From G036327475 sp036327475 (lineage in GTDB: Bacteria > Pseudomonadota > Gammaproteobacteria > Enterobacterales > Enterobacteriaceae), in contig NZ_CP132913.1 in the NCBI RefSeq assembly GCF_036327475.1, positions 1,736,001-1,800,000 on the forward strand: 64,000 bases of DNA, written 5' to 3'. Position numbers and translations under genes: made by a program. Below the pieces are notes generated by a model that was given only the letters and a program-made list of their open reading frames with translations, had not been told where the DNA came from and made no database searches. Shown here piece after piece: positions 18,371 through 27,870 of this stretch. The first letter of the stretch is position 1. The number at the start of each line of letters is the position of its first letter.

Positions 18371-20450
18371 ATGCTCGCCGCCGTGGGCAGTGATTCCCGG
18401 GCATTGCTTAGCTTATTGCCTAAACGTGCCGGCGGACATTCAGTTTGCCGTGGCGCCCGCCGTGGGCGAGACGGCGACAGAAGTGCAGACGCTGGCCGAG
18501 CTAAAGGCTATCGCCAGTCAGAGTTAGCTCTACAAATTCTTTATCGGCATGGGCTAAGCGCGGTGGTAACGCCGCCCGTTATCCTGCGCAATATACTGAA
18601 AAATCCGAACTCGTACACCACCACACACCCTATCAGCCAGAGATATCTCATGGGCAGCCTGAAGCGCTACTCAATTTTCAATAGCTGACGCCGGGTCTAA
18701 CGGGCCTGGACATCGCTTCCGTCTCGCTGCTGGATGAAACCACTGCTGCGATTGAAGCCATGGCGCTCGAGCAGTCTGATCTCTTCGGCGTGTTATTACA
18801 ACATGTTCACCGGCAAGCTACATGACTATCGCGCGCTCATTGCCGAGCTAAACAGCCGAAAATTATCAACTGCGTGGTGGCGGATATGCTCTCACTAGTA
18901 CTAGTGGCCACGCTCGGCTCGCAGGGGGTAGATGTGGCGTTCGGTTCGTCGCAGCGTTTCGGTGTGCCGATGGGGTACGGCTGTCCGTACGCGGCGGCGT
19001 TCGCTACCCACGATGAGATAGCGCGCCATGCCGAGCGGATTAACGCCGCCAGCATATCGTACTGCGCGTAGCGATGCAGATGTGCGAGCAGCATATTAGC
19101 CGCGAGAAAGCGAACTCGAATACTCATACTTCACAGGTGTTGTTGGACAATATCGCCGGTCTGTATGCAGTCTATCACGGTCCAGGGGCTTCAGCCACCG
19201 CTAGTCGTATGCATCGGTTGGAGCACAAGGATCTGGAGCTTAACCAGGCGATGATCCTGCTCGAATCCTGTACAATGAAGCCATAACGCCGCCGAAATGA
19301 TCCCCATCACTTAGCCGGAATTCGTCGAGCCGAATCCTTTCTGCCCTGCGGAGCGGGCGGTTGGATGCCGGCAAATGATCGCCCAATTATGCGCTGGCCT
19401 ATCCAGCTGACCGGCATATTTCGCCCTGGGTGCCTGAGTTCGGCCGCATGCACAGAGCGCATATTCCTGTCAGCTGGCAATTCGCCGTTATCATAAAAGC
19501 TGTAATCCAGGCGAGCGCCATGTTTTTCTTATCCTGAGCTCGGCCCACGGTACCAACTCGGCGTCGGCGCAGATGGCCGACATGTCAGTCACCGTGGTGG
19601 TCTGCGATAAGATCTGCGATAAGAATGGCAACACTGATGCGCACAATTTGCGCGCCAAGGCCGAGTAGGCAGGCGAGCAACTGTCTTGCATTACGGCGAC
19701 CTACCCCTCGATCCATGGTATCTATGAAGAAACCATCCGTGATGCGTGCCAGATTGTCCACCAACACGGCAGGCAGGTCCATCTGGACGATATCAGCAAC
19801 GATGTACCGCATCTGAAGGTGCATCTGTCTCCGTTCGTCCCCGGTCATTCGGTGGTGGACTGGACGGCGTTTTAATCCGCAGGGTGCCATCAGCACCGCG
19901 CCGTTCGGCAGCGTCTCGATCTTACCCATCAGTATATCCGTATGATTGGCGGGAAGTATTATAACGCCAATTATATCGCCAGCCGATTGCAGCAGGCTTA
20001 TCCGGTGCTGTTTACCGGACGTGACGGCCGCGTGGCTCACGAATGTATCCTGGACTTCGACCGCTGAAAGAGGCCACCGACATTAGCGAAATGGATATAG
20101 CTAAACGCTTGATCAACTATGGTTTTCACGTTACCGCTATGTCTTTCCAGGTGGTCGGTGCGCTGATGGTTGAGGCCGCCGAATCGAACAGTTTGCCGGA
20201 GTTCGATCGCTCTTGCAATCCGCGCCGAAATCCATCGGCTGGTGGACGGCATCTGGTTATCGGACGATAACCCGCTGACGAACGCGCCCCATACCTAGTG
20301 TGAGCTGGCCAGCGAGTGGTGGTATTCGTACGATCGGTAGGTTGCGGCATTCCCAGTCGGGTATGGGCCGGCGGTGAAGTGGTTGGCGATGTTTACGGCG
20401 CCCGCAATCTGTTTTGTTCCTGCGTACCCATCGGCGATTATGCCTAAGCG
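18371..20450 (+). pseudogene. gcvP: Glycine dehydrogenase (P protein), remnant
   Basis: Long but shredded relic of the PLP-dependent decarboxylase. Readable pieces in order: PAVGETATEVQTLAELKAIA, PPVILRNIL, FGSSQRFGVPMGYG, MCEQHISREKANSNTHTSQV, LLDNIAGLYAVYHGP, a deletion, HKDLELNQAMILLESCTMK, CDKNGN, HQHGRQVHLD, APFGSVSILP, NANYIASRLQQAYPVLFTGR and YGARNLFCSCVPIGDY. At least a dozen frameshifts and stops are present, plus a 12-bp in-frame tandem duplication at 19601-19624. The start of the gene is missing. Confidence 0.93.
19601..19624. repeat. Tandem duplication, 2 x 12 bp (in gcvP relic)
   Basis: Exact adjacent copies of TCTGCGATAAGA; duplicates four codons (CDKI/CDKN) in frame. Confidence 0.95.
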
Positions 20451-20514
20451 TCATGGCTATGCTCCGATGGGTGCCGCGCGCAAACCTGCCGGCATAGAGC
20501 GATTAACATTACTC

Positions 20515-21161
20515 CTGTAGCCGCAGTCCCGGTCCGCCGAAAACCCACCGCCAAGCGGCGCCCTGTGCTCGGTATGCCGCCAATAAACATTGTTCGGTGA
20601 GGGTGCCGTTGGTCGCGGTGTTATTTTAGCCAGCCTTGCCGCTATGCTTGTGCAGTTAAGGCTGAGATGCGTCCACAGCGCCAGATAGACATCGGCGATA
20701 ACGCATTGCGCCTTAGCACCTATTCGAGAGTAATGCCATTCTCGAAACAAGCGCTAGGGGTTTCGCCCGCTCTCATACTCCAGTCACAATTTATGACAGC
20801 CACAGTTTATGAAACTGGCGATGCTGCTTTGTCGGTAGCAGCCAAAGCAGCCGCTGTGTCGCCTTTGCTTCCATCGCGTGAACCGCCTCGAGCCCTGCGA
20901 GATCATAAACCAGCACGCCGCCGGCGCAGAGTTACGCGAGTGATATCGACTCCGCCGTCGGCATAGAAGACAAAGTTCATCACCGCGACCGCAAAGGTGC
21001 CAACTGTGCTCCGCGGTGTTCTCCTGTCGTTAGGTACCAAGTGCTTTGGTGCGGCGTTATATGCTTTGAGGATTATCAATTTCGATTAAGAAAGCGACGA
21101 CTTCGGTCAGTTCGCCGAAAGCCAGCGCGGGTGGTGTTGCGGCTATCAGATTCTCCGGCAT
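20515..21161 (-). pseudogene. HD-domain phosphohydrolase, remnant
   Basis: Read from 21161: ALAFGELTEVVAFLIEID, RRTKALGT, then the signature ENTAEHSWHL, with AVAVMNFVFYADGGVDITRV and LVHDLAGLEAVHAME in neighbouring frames, and a tail containing FENGITLE and VLRRNA. This pattern matches the YfbR/COG1896 type of HD hydrolase (5'-nucleotidase-like). Multiple frame changes and stops show it is dead. The 3' boundary is uncertain. Confidence 0.6.
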
Positions 21162-21359
21162 AATCCATTTGACTGGCCTAGTGTAGGACAATTCACCCGT
21201 GAATTCGACCGGAATAGCCGCGCCATGAACGGCGAGCCTTGCGCCTTTACAATTTCTCACGGTTTATTTCAGCGTACAATATGTACACCGAATAGACTGT
21301 TGATTACCCTATACACTACGCGTGGACGAACGCATCATCAAGCGGAGGTAAGATAAACC

Positions 21360-22010
21360 ATGAGAAACAAACCATTAGCAAAAAGCTACTCCTTGGCAGA
21401 AGAGATAGCTAATAGCGTCAGTCACGGCGTGGGAGTGATCTTCGGTATTATTAGTCTAGTTCTCATGCTTCATCAGGCCGGCAAAACCGGAGCCACCGCG
21501 CTTGCGGTGACCAGCTACAGCCTTTATGGCGGCAGTATGATCCTGTTGTATCTGGCTTCGACGCTTTACCACTCCATTCCCCATTCACCAGCAAAACGCT
21601 GGCTGAAAAAGGTCGACCACTGCGCGATTTACCTGTTGATCGCCGGCACCTATACGCCGTTTTTATTGATAGGTCTGGCTTCGCCGCTGGCCAAATGGCT
21701 GATGGTGGTCATCTGGGTGATGGCGGCGGCGGGTGTCCTGCTTAAACTGGTGTTTACGCATCGCTTTCGCGTTATCTCCATCATCACCTATTTAACCATG
21801 GGCTGGTTATCGCTGGTGGTCATTTATCAACTGATGCAACGTTTACCTGCGGGTGGGGTGGCGCTACTAGCGGCGGGAGGCGTGGTTTACTCGCTGGGCG
21901 TGGTGTTTTACGTCTTAGATCGAATACCGTTTAACCATGCGATATGGCATAGCTTTGTGTTGGGAGGAACCGTTTGTCACTTTTTGGCCATCTATTTGTT
22001 TGTTGCCTGA
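21360..22010 (+). CDS. trhA: Hemolysin III/TrhA family membrane protein
   Basis: Also called yqfA. Seven-segment integral membrane protein of the PAQR/hemolysin III family, implicated in membrane energy homeostasis; the exact activity is unsettled. 216 residues beginning MRNKPLAKSYSLAEEIANS with GGAGGTAAG upstream. Conserved family residues are visible in NSVSHGVG, LASTLYHSIPH, DHCAIYLLIAGTYTPF and the C-terminal FNHAIWHSFVLGGTVCHFLA, which carries the metal-site histidines. Convergent with ygfZ, the usual neighbour. No defect seen. Confidence 0.92.
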   Translation: MRNKPLAKSYSLAEEIANSVSHGVGVIFGIISLVLMLHQAGKTGATALAVTSYSLYGGSMILLYLASTLYHSIPHSPAKRWLKKVDHCAIYLLIAGTYTPFLLIGLASPLAKWLMVVIWVMAAAGVLLKLVFTHRFRVISIITYLTMGWLSLVVIYQLMQRLPAGGVALLAAGGVVYSLGVVFYVLDRIPFNHAIWHSFVLGGTVCHFLAIYLFVA

Positions 22011-22092
22011 CTCACCGACCATACCTATTCACCCGCTGCGTAAATTACCGGAGCCACTTTCCCGTGTCGGGCACCTCGAAGCGCGCAGCAGG

Positions 22093-23079
22093 TCACTCGC
22101 CGATAACGTATGGCAGCGAACGTACGGCCAACGCGCCGACGGCGTCGTCGCGTACCCGTAGCTGGCTATCAGGCGCCAGATCGTTATTCAGCACCGCTTG
22201 TATCCAGACGCTACTATCTGCCAGCTGACAGGCCGCCAGCACCGTACCGGTTCTCCGCCAATTGTCGCCAAGTTTGAGCTCCAAATCATCGCCGGCAGCG
22301 GGAAGATGGCCGGCTTTGCCCGACAGCCAGTACATGGCGCGTTTATTGGCGCCGCGATACTTGGCGCGCGCCACTATTTCCTGACCGGCATAGCAACCTT
22401 TATTAAAACTAATGCCGTCCAATGCCTGGACATTGGCCGCCTGCGGGATGAACTGCGCGCCGTTGGCGCTGTCGATAACCGGATAGCCCGCCTCGATATC
22501 CAACGCCAGCCATTGCCGACTGTCGTTTAGCTGGACATGTCCCTCCAGCTTATGTTGCAGCGCGTCGCACACCGCTGGCGTGGTGATAAGCAGAAAGCGC
22601 GGCGCCGGCAAATTGAAAAAGAGCAGCGTTGTGTTCTGGTGATGCGCCACCGAATGCGCCGCATTGGGGACGCTAGCGAAAAGTCCGCCGAGCGCCGCCT
22701 GCGCTTGAAAACCCGCTACGCCGAGTAATACCGCCTCGTCATCAGCTGCGATGGTGGTTTTGGAGAAAACGGCATACTTTTTTAATTCCGTGAGCTGACA
22801 ATCGCGCACGCTGCGCCGTTCGATTAAGGCCATGCCATCTTTGTGATGAAAGACGCACAGATGACTGAACATTTTGCCCTTGGCATCGCAATGGGCGGCA
22901 AAGCTGAAGCAATCAGCCTCCAACGAGGCCACATCGCAGGTCAGCTGGCCTTGTAAATACTTAACGCTGTCCGGCCCATTCAGGGTAATCAACGCCCAAT
23001 CCTCCAGTGAAATGAGCGTCAGCGGCAGATGGCTGGAGGGCGATGGCAAACGCGGAGGGAAAAAAACTTGAGATGACAT
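22093..23079 (-). CDS. ygfZ: Folate-binding protein YgfZ
   Basis: Tetrahydrofolate-dependent helper of iron-sulfur cluster enzymes, related to GcvT. 328 residues. The diagnostic motif KGCYAGQEIVARAKYRGANK with its essential cysteine is intact, and GPDSVKYLQGQLTCDV represents the N-terminal folate fold. Start at 23079 (MSSQVFFPPRLP). Divergent from the sdhE-ygfX relics, as in relatives. Its preservation while its paralogue gcvT is lost supports a separate job. Confidence 0.95.
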   Translation of the reverse strand: MSSQVFFPPRLPSPSSHLPLTLISLEDWALITLNGPDSVKYLQGQLTCDVASLEADCFSFAAHCDAKGKMFSHLCVFHHKDGMALIERRSVRDCQLTELKKYAVFSKTTIAADDEAVLLGVAGFQAQAALGGLFASVPNAAHSVAHHQNTTLLFFNLPAPRFLLITTPAVCDALQHKLEGHVQLNDSRQWLALDIEAGYPVIDSANGAQFIPQAANVQALDGISFNKGCYAGQEIVARAKYRGANKRAMYWLSGKAGHLPAAGDDLELKLGDNWRRTGTVLAACQLADSSVWIQAVLNNDLAPDSQLRVRDDAVGALAVRSLPYVIGE

Positions 23080-23290
23080 AGAAGGCCCTATTCAGTAGTC
23101 TGACAATGATCTAATGGTAAAAGACCGCTTGAGGTTTGCAAGTGGATCCTGCCTTAGGTTTTGGCGATATGCGTCCGGTGCGAAATAAAGCGCGCAGAAC
23201 ATGTCGAAATATATTGTTTTATCTCATATGTCAGGACAAAACGAGGTAAACTAGCCGCAGTGCATAGGGTTTATGAGTATAAAGTAAAGC

Positions 23291-23556
23291 GTGGATATCA
23301 CCAATAAAGCACGGATCCATTTGGCCTGCCGACGCGGCATGCACGAGCTGGATATCACCATTATGCCGTTCTTTGAACAGGATTTGACGCCCTTGATGAC
23401 CAGGACCAGCGGCGTTTTGCCCGACTGCTGGAGTGTGACGATGCCGATCTGTTTAACCGGCTAATGGATCACGGTCAGCCTGACGATCGTGAATTTCAGC
23501 AAACTATCTCAATGATACAAACGCGAAACAAAGCCCGCGACCCTTTTGTAATGTGA
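23291..23556 (+). pseudogene. sdhE: Succinate dehydrogenase assembly factor SdhE, single frameshift
   Basis: Attaches FAD to SdhA. Starts with GTG at 23291 and reads MDITNKARIHLACRRGMHEL followed by DITIMPFFEQD, carrying the essential RGM motif. The frame then breaks: the continuation FDALDDQDQRRFARLLEC through IQTRNKARDPFVM lies one frame over and stops at 23554-23556. A single missing T (GATTTTGAC to GATTTGAC near 23384) explains it. This is a young inactivation, or a candidate for slippage rescue. Confidence 0.9.
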
Positions 23557-23897
23557 TATTCGGGTCTCTTGGCGAACTCAGTTTTGCTCGCTGGCGTTTT
23601 ACGGGATCCTGATAATGCTGATTCTGTTTTCTCTCTGTCCGAGGAATTGCAGGCTGGTATGGTTGACGTTGGTGCTGGTATGAGTGCGTCCGCAGTCAAC
23701 GCAATATCATATCCTGCTGGTTGCTGGTGGCGACAGCAGTATTCAATATCATCGAGAGGAGTGGACTTTTACTCAAGCCTGGATGCTTAAGGGCGCGATG
23801 TACCGCTCAGCTGGCGTCTGTGGCTGGCGGCGACAGCATGGATGGTTGGGAATACGCCACCTGCGCCAGCTTCTGGCGCAACAGACATGGCCTTAGC
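23553..23897 (+). pseudogene. ygfX: YgfX (CptA) membrane protein, remnant
   Basis: Overlaps the end of sdhE as in relatives. DIRVSWRTQFCSLAFYGIL and LIMLILFSLCP form the first membrane hairpin, then CVRSQRNI, HREEWTF, PGWMLKGAMY and RQHLWLAADSMD in shifting frames. At least three frameshifts. Confidence 0.8.
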
Positions 23898-23934
23898 GTG
23901 GAGGTGGGGCGGCAAACCCGCCACTGTCGCGGGG

Positions 23935-24289
23935 TTACAATGGCGCTGCCATTTCTGTCAGAATCTGCTCGCACTACTGTTGCAACCGCTGCTCGCTTAA
24001 ATTGTATTTGCTTCATCCAGCGCCAGGCCAGTAGCCGATGAAGCCGGCGCCTCCAGCGGTTGCAGAACATCGTGAAGGTAGCCAAGCGATCCAAACATTC
24101 GCCGTCACTTACTTAATCTCTCATACCGTAGAGCGCGATAACTTTACCGCGCAGGTCCACCATGTGCTGTACCGGGACGTCTTTGGGTTGTGCAGATCTG
24201 CCGGCTCCGCTCCGAGAATATCGCGGATTTTCTCTGCGGCCATCTCGGTATAGCAGGTGTTGGGGCCAATAAGATAAACCGACTTTCAT
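23935..24289 (-). pseudogene. fldB: Flavodoxin 2, remnant
   Basis: Read from 24289: MKVGLSY with the phosphate-loop region in broken frames (GRRENPRY), then DLRGKVIALYGMRD, GECLDRLATF and LDEANTI followed by SEQRLQQ.CEQILTEMA. These match the flavodoxin family in order, but roughly half of the gene including the FMN-binding W/Y loops is deleted. It lies between ygfX and xerD as in E. coli. Confidence 0.75.
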
Positions 24290-24390
24290 CTCTCATGTTA
24301 CTCTTGCAAACAACCTAATAGCATCAAGTGTACCAGATTTGACGGTATGTCAGGCATAATGTCGTCTGCCGCCCCATGCAGGAGTCAGAT

Positions 24391-25301
24391 ATGGAACAAC
24401 CGGATGACGTCATTATTGAGCAGTTTCTTGTGCCCTACGGCTTGAACGCAATCTTGCGGAAAACACGCTTCCCGTCGAGCTCCGCGGCCTCCTATCGTCT
24501 TGACCTGCAGGCGCTCGACCTGGCTATGGCGCTAGTAGCGCGACTGCCTGAGCGCGAGCGCGGTGGATTTGCAGGCCTTTCTTGCTGATCGCTTCGATCA
24601 TGGCTATAAAGCCACCAGTTCCGCCAGACTACTTAGTGTTACGCGCCAGTTTTTTCAGTATCTGTACCGGGAAAAACTGCGCACCGACGATCCCAGCGCC
24701 GGTATTTCGGCGCCCAAATGGCCGCAGCGTTTGCCTGAGGATCTCAGCGAGGCGCAGGTCGGCGATTTACTGGCGGCGCCGACAATTTCCGATCCCGTCG
24801 AGCTCCGCGATAAGACCATGCTGGAGGTACTCTATGCCACTGGTTTGCGCGTGTCAGAGCTGGTTGGGCTGACTATATCGGACGTGAGTCTTCAACAAGG
24901 CGTGGTGCGGGTGATTGGTAAAGGGGATAAGGAACGGCTAGTACCACTGGGGAAGAGGCGGTATACTGGACTGAATATTATCTGGAACACGGCCGTCCGG
25001 CGCTGACCCATTGTCAAAGTCTGGACATTTTGTTCCTCATCAACCGCAGCCGCAAAATGACCCGCCAGGCGCTCTGACATCGCATCAAACATTATGCCTT
25101 CCTGGCGGGCATTACAGCAAGCGGGTTTCCCAACATGTGCTGCGACACGCCTTTTCGACCCATTTACTGAACCACGTGGCGGATTTGCGCGTTGTGCAGT
25201 TGCTGCTTGGACATGGCGATCTTTCGACGACGCAGATCTACACCCATGTCGCCACCGAGCGGCTGAATATTATCCATCAGCGGCATCATCCCCGCGCTTG
25301 A
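24391..25301 (+). pseudogene. xerD: Tyrosine recombinase XerD, multiply frameshifted
   Basis: XerD acts with XerC at dif to resolve chromosome dimers. The start reads MEQPDDVIIEQFL, then LERNLAENTL and SAASYRLDLQ in other frames. From 24563 a long good frame runs LQAFLADRFDHGYKATSSAR to VIGKGDKERLVPLG and is lost at about 24955. YYLEHGRPAL, MTRQAL.HRIKHYA and finally LRHAFSTHLLNH, LLLGHGDLSTTQIYTH follow in other frames. The catalytic Arg, Lys, His-x-x-Arg, His and Tyr positions can all be found, but never in one frame. At least four indels. Confidence 0.93.
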
Positions 25302-25379
25302 GCGGTGGAATTGAACTGAATTTCAGGCGTATGAATGCGCCAGCACCGGCCCGGGTGTTTATTAGATAAGGATTAAACT

Positions 25380-26032
25380 GTGAAGAAAAGCCTAATACTG
25401 TTTTCTTTTATGTCGCTAGCCATAGCGCCCCTGACCCACGCTGACGATGCGGTCATTAAGCATTCGCCATTGACCGAAAGCGGCGTGTTATATGTATTCG
25501 ATGACGGTCGCTACATCATCCGGGGTTCGCTGTATAACGTCGGTAGCGATCACCCCGTCAATGTCACGAATCAGCCTCTAAGCAACCGATTGAATGCCCT
25601 GCAAAAGAGATGATCATCTTCAAAGCGCTGCAGGAAAGACATGTGATAACCGTGTTCACCGACATCACCTGTAGCTATTGCCACAAGCTACACGAACGGA
25701 TCAAAGACTATAATGCGCGGGGGATAACCATCCGCTATTTGGCGTTTCCGCGCCCGGGCCTGAATTCCAGGACGGAATGGGAGATGGCGTCGGTATGGTG
25801 CAACACTAATCCCAAAGATGCCTTCACCCAGGCGATGAATGACGGCAACGTTCAACCCGCCACCTGCGATATCGATATTAGTAAACATTATACGCTTGGC
25901 GTCCAGTACGGTATTCAGGGTACGCCGGCGCTGTTGCTCGATAACGATACCCTGATCCCTGGTTATCAAAGTATGAAAGAGCTGGCCGCCATCTTGGATC
26001 AGCAAGGAACTGGCCAGGCATCAGGCGGTTAA
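25380..26032 (+). pseudogene. dsbC: Disulfide isomerase DsbC, deletion and frameshift
   Basis: Periplasmic thiol isomerase. From the GTG at 25380 a signal peptide (MKKSLILFSFMSLAIAPLTHA) is followed by DDAVIKHSP and TESGVLYVFDDG; about 27 residues of the dimerisation domain are missing between them. The frame ends at TGA 25611-25613 after LNALQKR, because one A is missing from an A-run (expected LQKEMIIF). The catalytic half continues from an ATG at 25610 overlapping that stop, with TDITCSYCHKLHE (active-site CSYC) and the cis-Pro segment GIQGTPALLLDN. It would lack a signal peptide if made alone. Confidence 0.88.
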
Positions 26033-26045
26033 TACGACAGTGCAC

Positions 26046-27776
26046 ATGACAACGGAACTACGCCGACGTCCGCTGGGCGATATCACTTTGCTGGCGGAGG
26101 CGGATATCCCGCCGCTGCTGAAACGCTTATACGTGCAACGCGGGGTTTGCGCGGTCAATGAACTGGAACGGGGCGTGCGTAGGTTGCTGGCCTATCATTC
26201 ACTGACCGGTATCGAGCAGGCGGTGGATTTGCTGGTCGGCGCCCTGGCGGCTCAGCGCAGATTAATGGTGGTCGGCGATTTCGACGCCGACGGCGCGACC
26301 AGCACTGCGCTGACGGTGTTGGCGCTGCGGCAAATGGGTGCGCACACGATTGAATTTCTGGTGCCTAATCGCTTTGAGGACGGCTACGGCCTCAGCCCCG
26401 AGGTGGTGGAGCAGACGGTGGCGCGCGGCGCACAGGTTATCCTGACAGTAGACAATGGCATCTCTTCCCATGCCGGCGTCGATCTGGCGCATGAGAAAGG
26501 CATCACAGTACTCATAGCCGATCATCATCTCCCAGGTGATACCCTGCCAGCTGCCGATGCCATCGTTAATCCCAATTTACGCGGCTGCGACTTCGCCTCA
26601 AAATCTCTGGCAGGTGTCGGCGTGGTGTTTTATCTGATGCTGGCGCTGCGCGCGCGCCTTAACGACAGCGGCTGGTTTACGCAGCATGGCATTGCTGCCC
26701 CAAAACTGGCCGAACTGCTGGATTTGGTCGCGCTAGGCACCGTGGCGGATGTTGTGCCGCTAGATGCCAATAACCGTATTCTGGTGTATCAGGGGTTAAG
26801 TCGTATCCGCGCCGGCCGCTGCCGTCCCGGCATCCGCGCACTGGCGGAGGTGGCTAACCGAGACCTCGTTCGGCTGTGCGCCAGCGATCTGGGCTTTGCG
26901 CTGGGTCCGCGGCTGAACGCCGCCGGCCGGATGGACGATATGTCGGTCGGGGTTACGCTGCTGTTAACGGACGATCTATCGCAGGCGCGTATGCTGGCGG
27001 TGGAGCTGGATGCTCTCAATCGAACCAGGCGTAAAATCGAACAGGGCATGGAAGCCGAAGCGTTGGCGCTGTGCCAGGCGATGGTGCGCGACGAGCAGTC
27101 GCTGCCCTTTGGTCTGGCTATCTATCATGCGCAGTGGCATCAGGGCGTGGTCGGTATCTTGGCGTCGCGGATAAAAGAGCGTTTTCACCGGCCGGTTATC
27201 GCCTTTGCGCCCGCTGGGAATGGCATATTGAAAGGCTCCGGGCGATCTGTAGTTGGCTTGCATATGCGCGATCTGCTCGAACGGCTGGACACATTACACC
27301 CAGGTTTAATACTGAAATTTGGCGGCCATGCCATGGCGGCCGGTTTAACGCTGGAGCAGACGCAATTTGACCGGTTCCGCCAGCGTTTCGCTGAACTGGT
27401 CGATGAGTGGCTCGATCCCGCGATGCTCGAAGGCGTGATTTGGTCGGACGGCGAGCTGGCCGGCCCGGAGCTGTCGCTGATCACCGCCGAGCTGCTGCGC
27501 AACGGCGGCCCATGGGGGCAGGCGTTTCCAGATCCGCTGTTTGACGGGCGGTTTCGCGTGCTAAATCAGCGGCTGGTGGGGGAGAAACATCTAAAGCTTC
27601 TGCTAGAACCGCTAGCCGGCGGTCCGATGCTGGATGGCATCGCTTTCAATATTGACCCACGACTGTGGCCGGACAATAGCGTGCATACCGTCGAATTGGC
27701 CTACAAGCTCGAGATTAACGAGTTTCACGGCAAACGTTGCCTACAGCTATCAATACAACATATTTGGCCGCTGTAA
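26046..27776 (+). CDS. recJ: Single-stranded-DNA exonuclease RecJ
   Basis: 5'-3' exonuclease of the DHH family, used in recombinational and mismatch repair. The metal motifs VVGDFDADGATS, TVDNGIS, ADHHLPG (the DHH triad) and LKGSGRSV and FGGHAMAAGLT are all present. About 576 residues from the ATG at 26046; the GTG at 26040 is an alternative start. Downstream of dsbC and upstream of prfB, as in enterobacteria. Intact. Confidence 0.95.
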   Translation: MTTELRRRPLGDITLLAEADIPPLLKRLYVQRGVCAVNELERGVRRLLAYHSLTGIEQAVDLLVGALAAQRRLMVVGDFDADGATSTALTVLALRQMGAHTIEFLVPNRFEDGYGLSPEVVEQTVARGAQVILTVDNGISSHAGVDLAHEKGITVLIADHHLPGDTLPAADAIVNPNLRGCDFASKSLAGVGVVFYLMLALRARLNDSGWFTQHGIAAPKLAELLDLVALGTVADVVPLDANNRILVYQGLSRIRAGRCRPGIRALAEVANRDLVRLCASDLGFALGPRLNAAGRMDDMSVGVTLLLTDDLSQARMLAVELDALNRTRRKIEQGMEAEALALCQAMVRDEQSLPFGLAIYHAQWHQGVVGILASRIKERFHRPVIAFAPAGNGILKGSGRSVVGLHMRDLLERLDTLHPGLILKFGGHAMAAGLTLEQTQFDRFRQRFAELVDEWLDPAMLEGVIWSDGELAGPELSLITAELLRNGGPWGQAFPDPLFDGRFRVLNQRLVGEKHLKLLLEPLAGGPMLDGIAFNIDPRLWPDNSVHTVELAYKLEINEFHGKRCLQLSIQHIWPL

Positions 27777-27870
27777 TGGGCCGTTCAACGGCTACTACCG
27801 CCAGGGACGCTGATTCGTTACAATAGCGGGTTAGCACGTACCCCTTTCTCGTCAATAAGCATATTAATTC

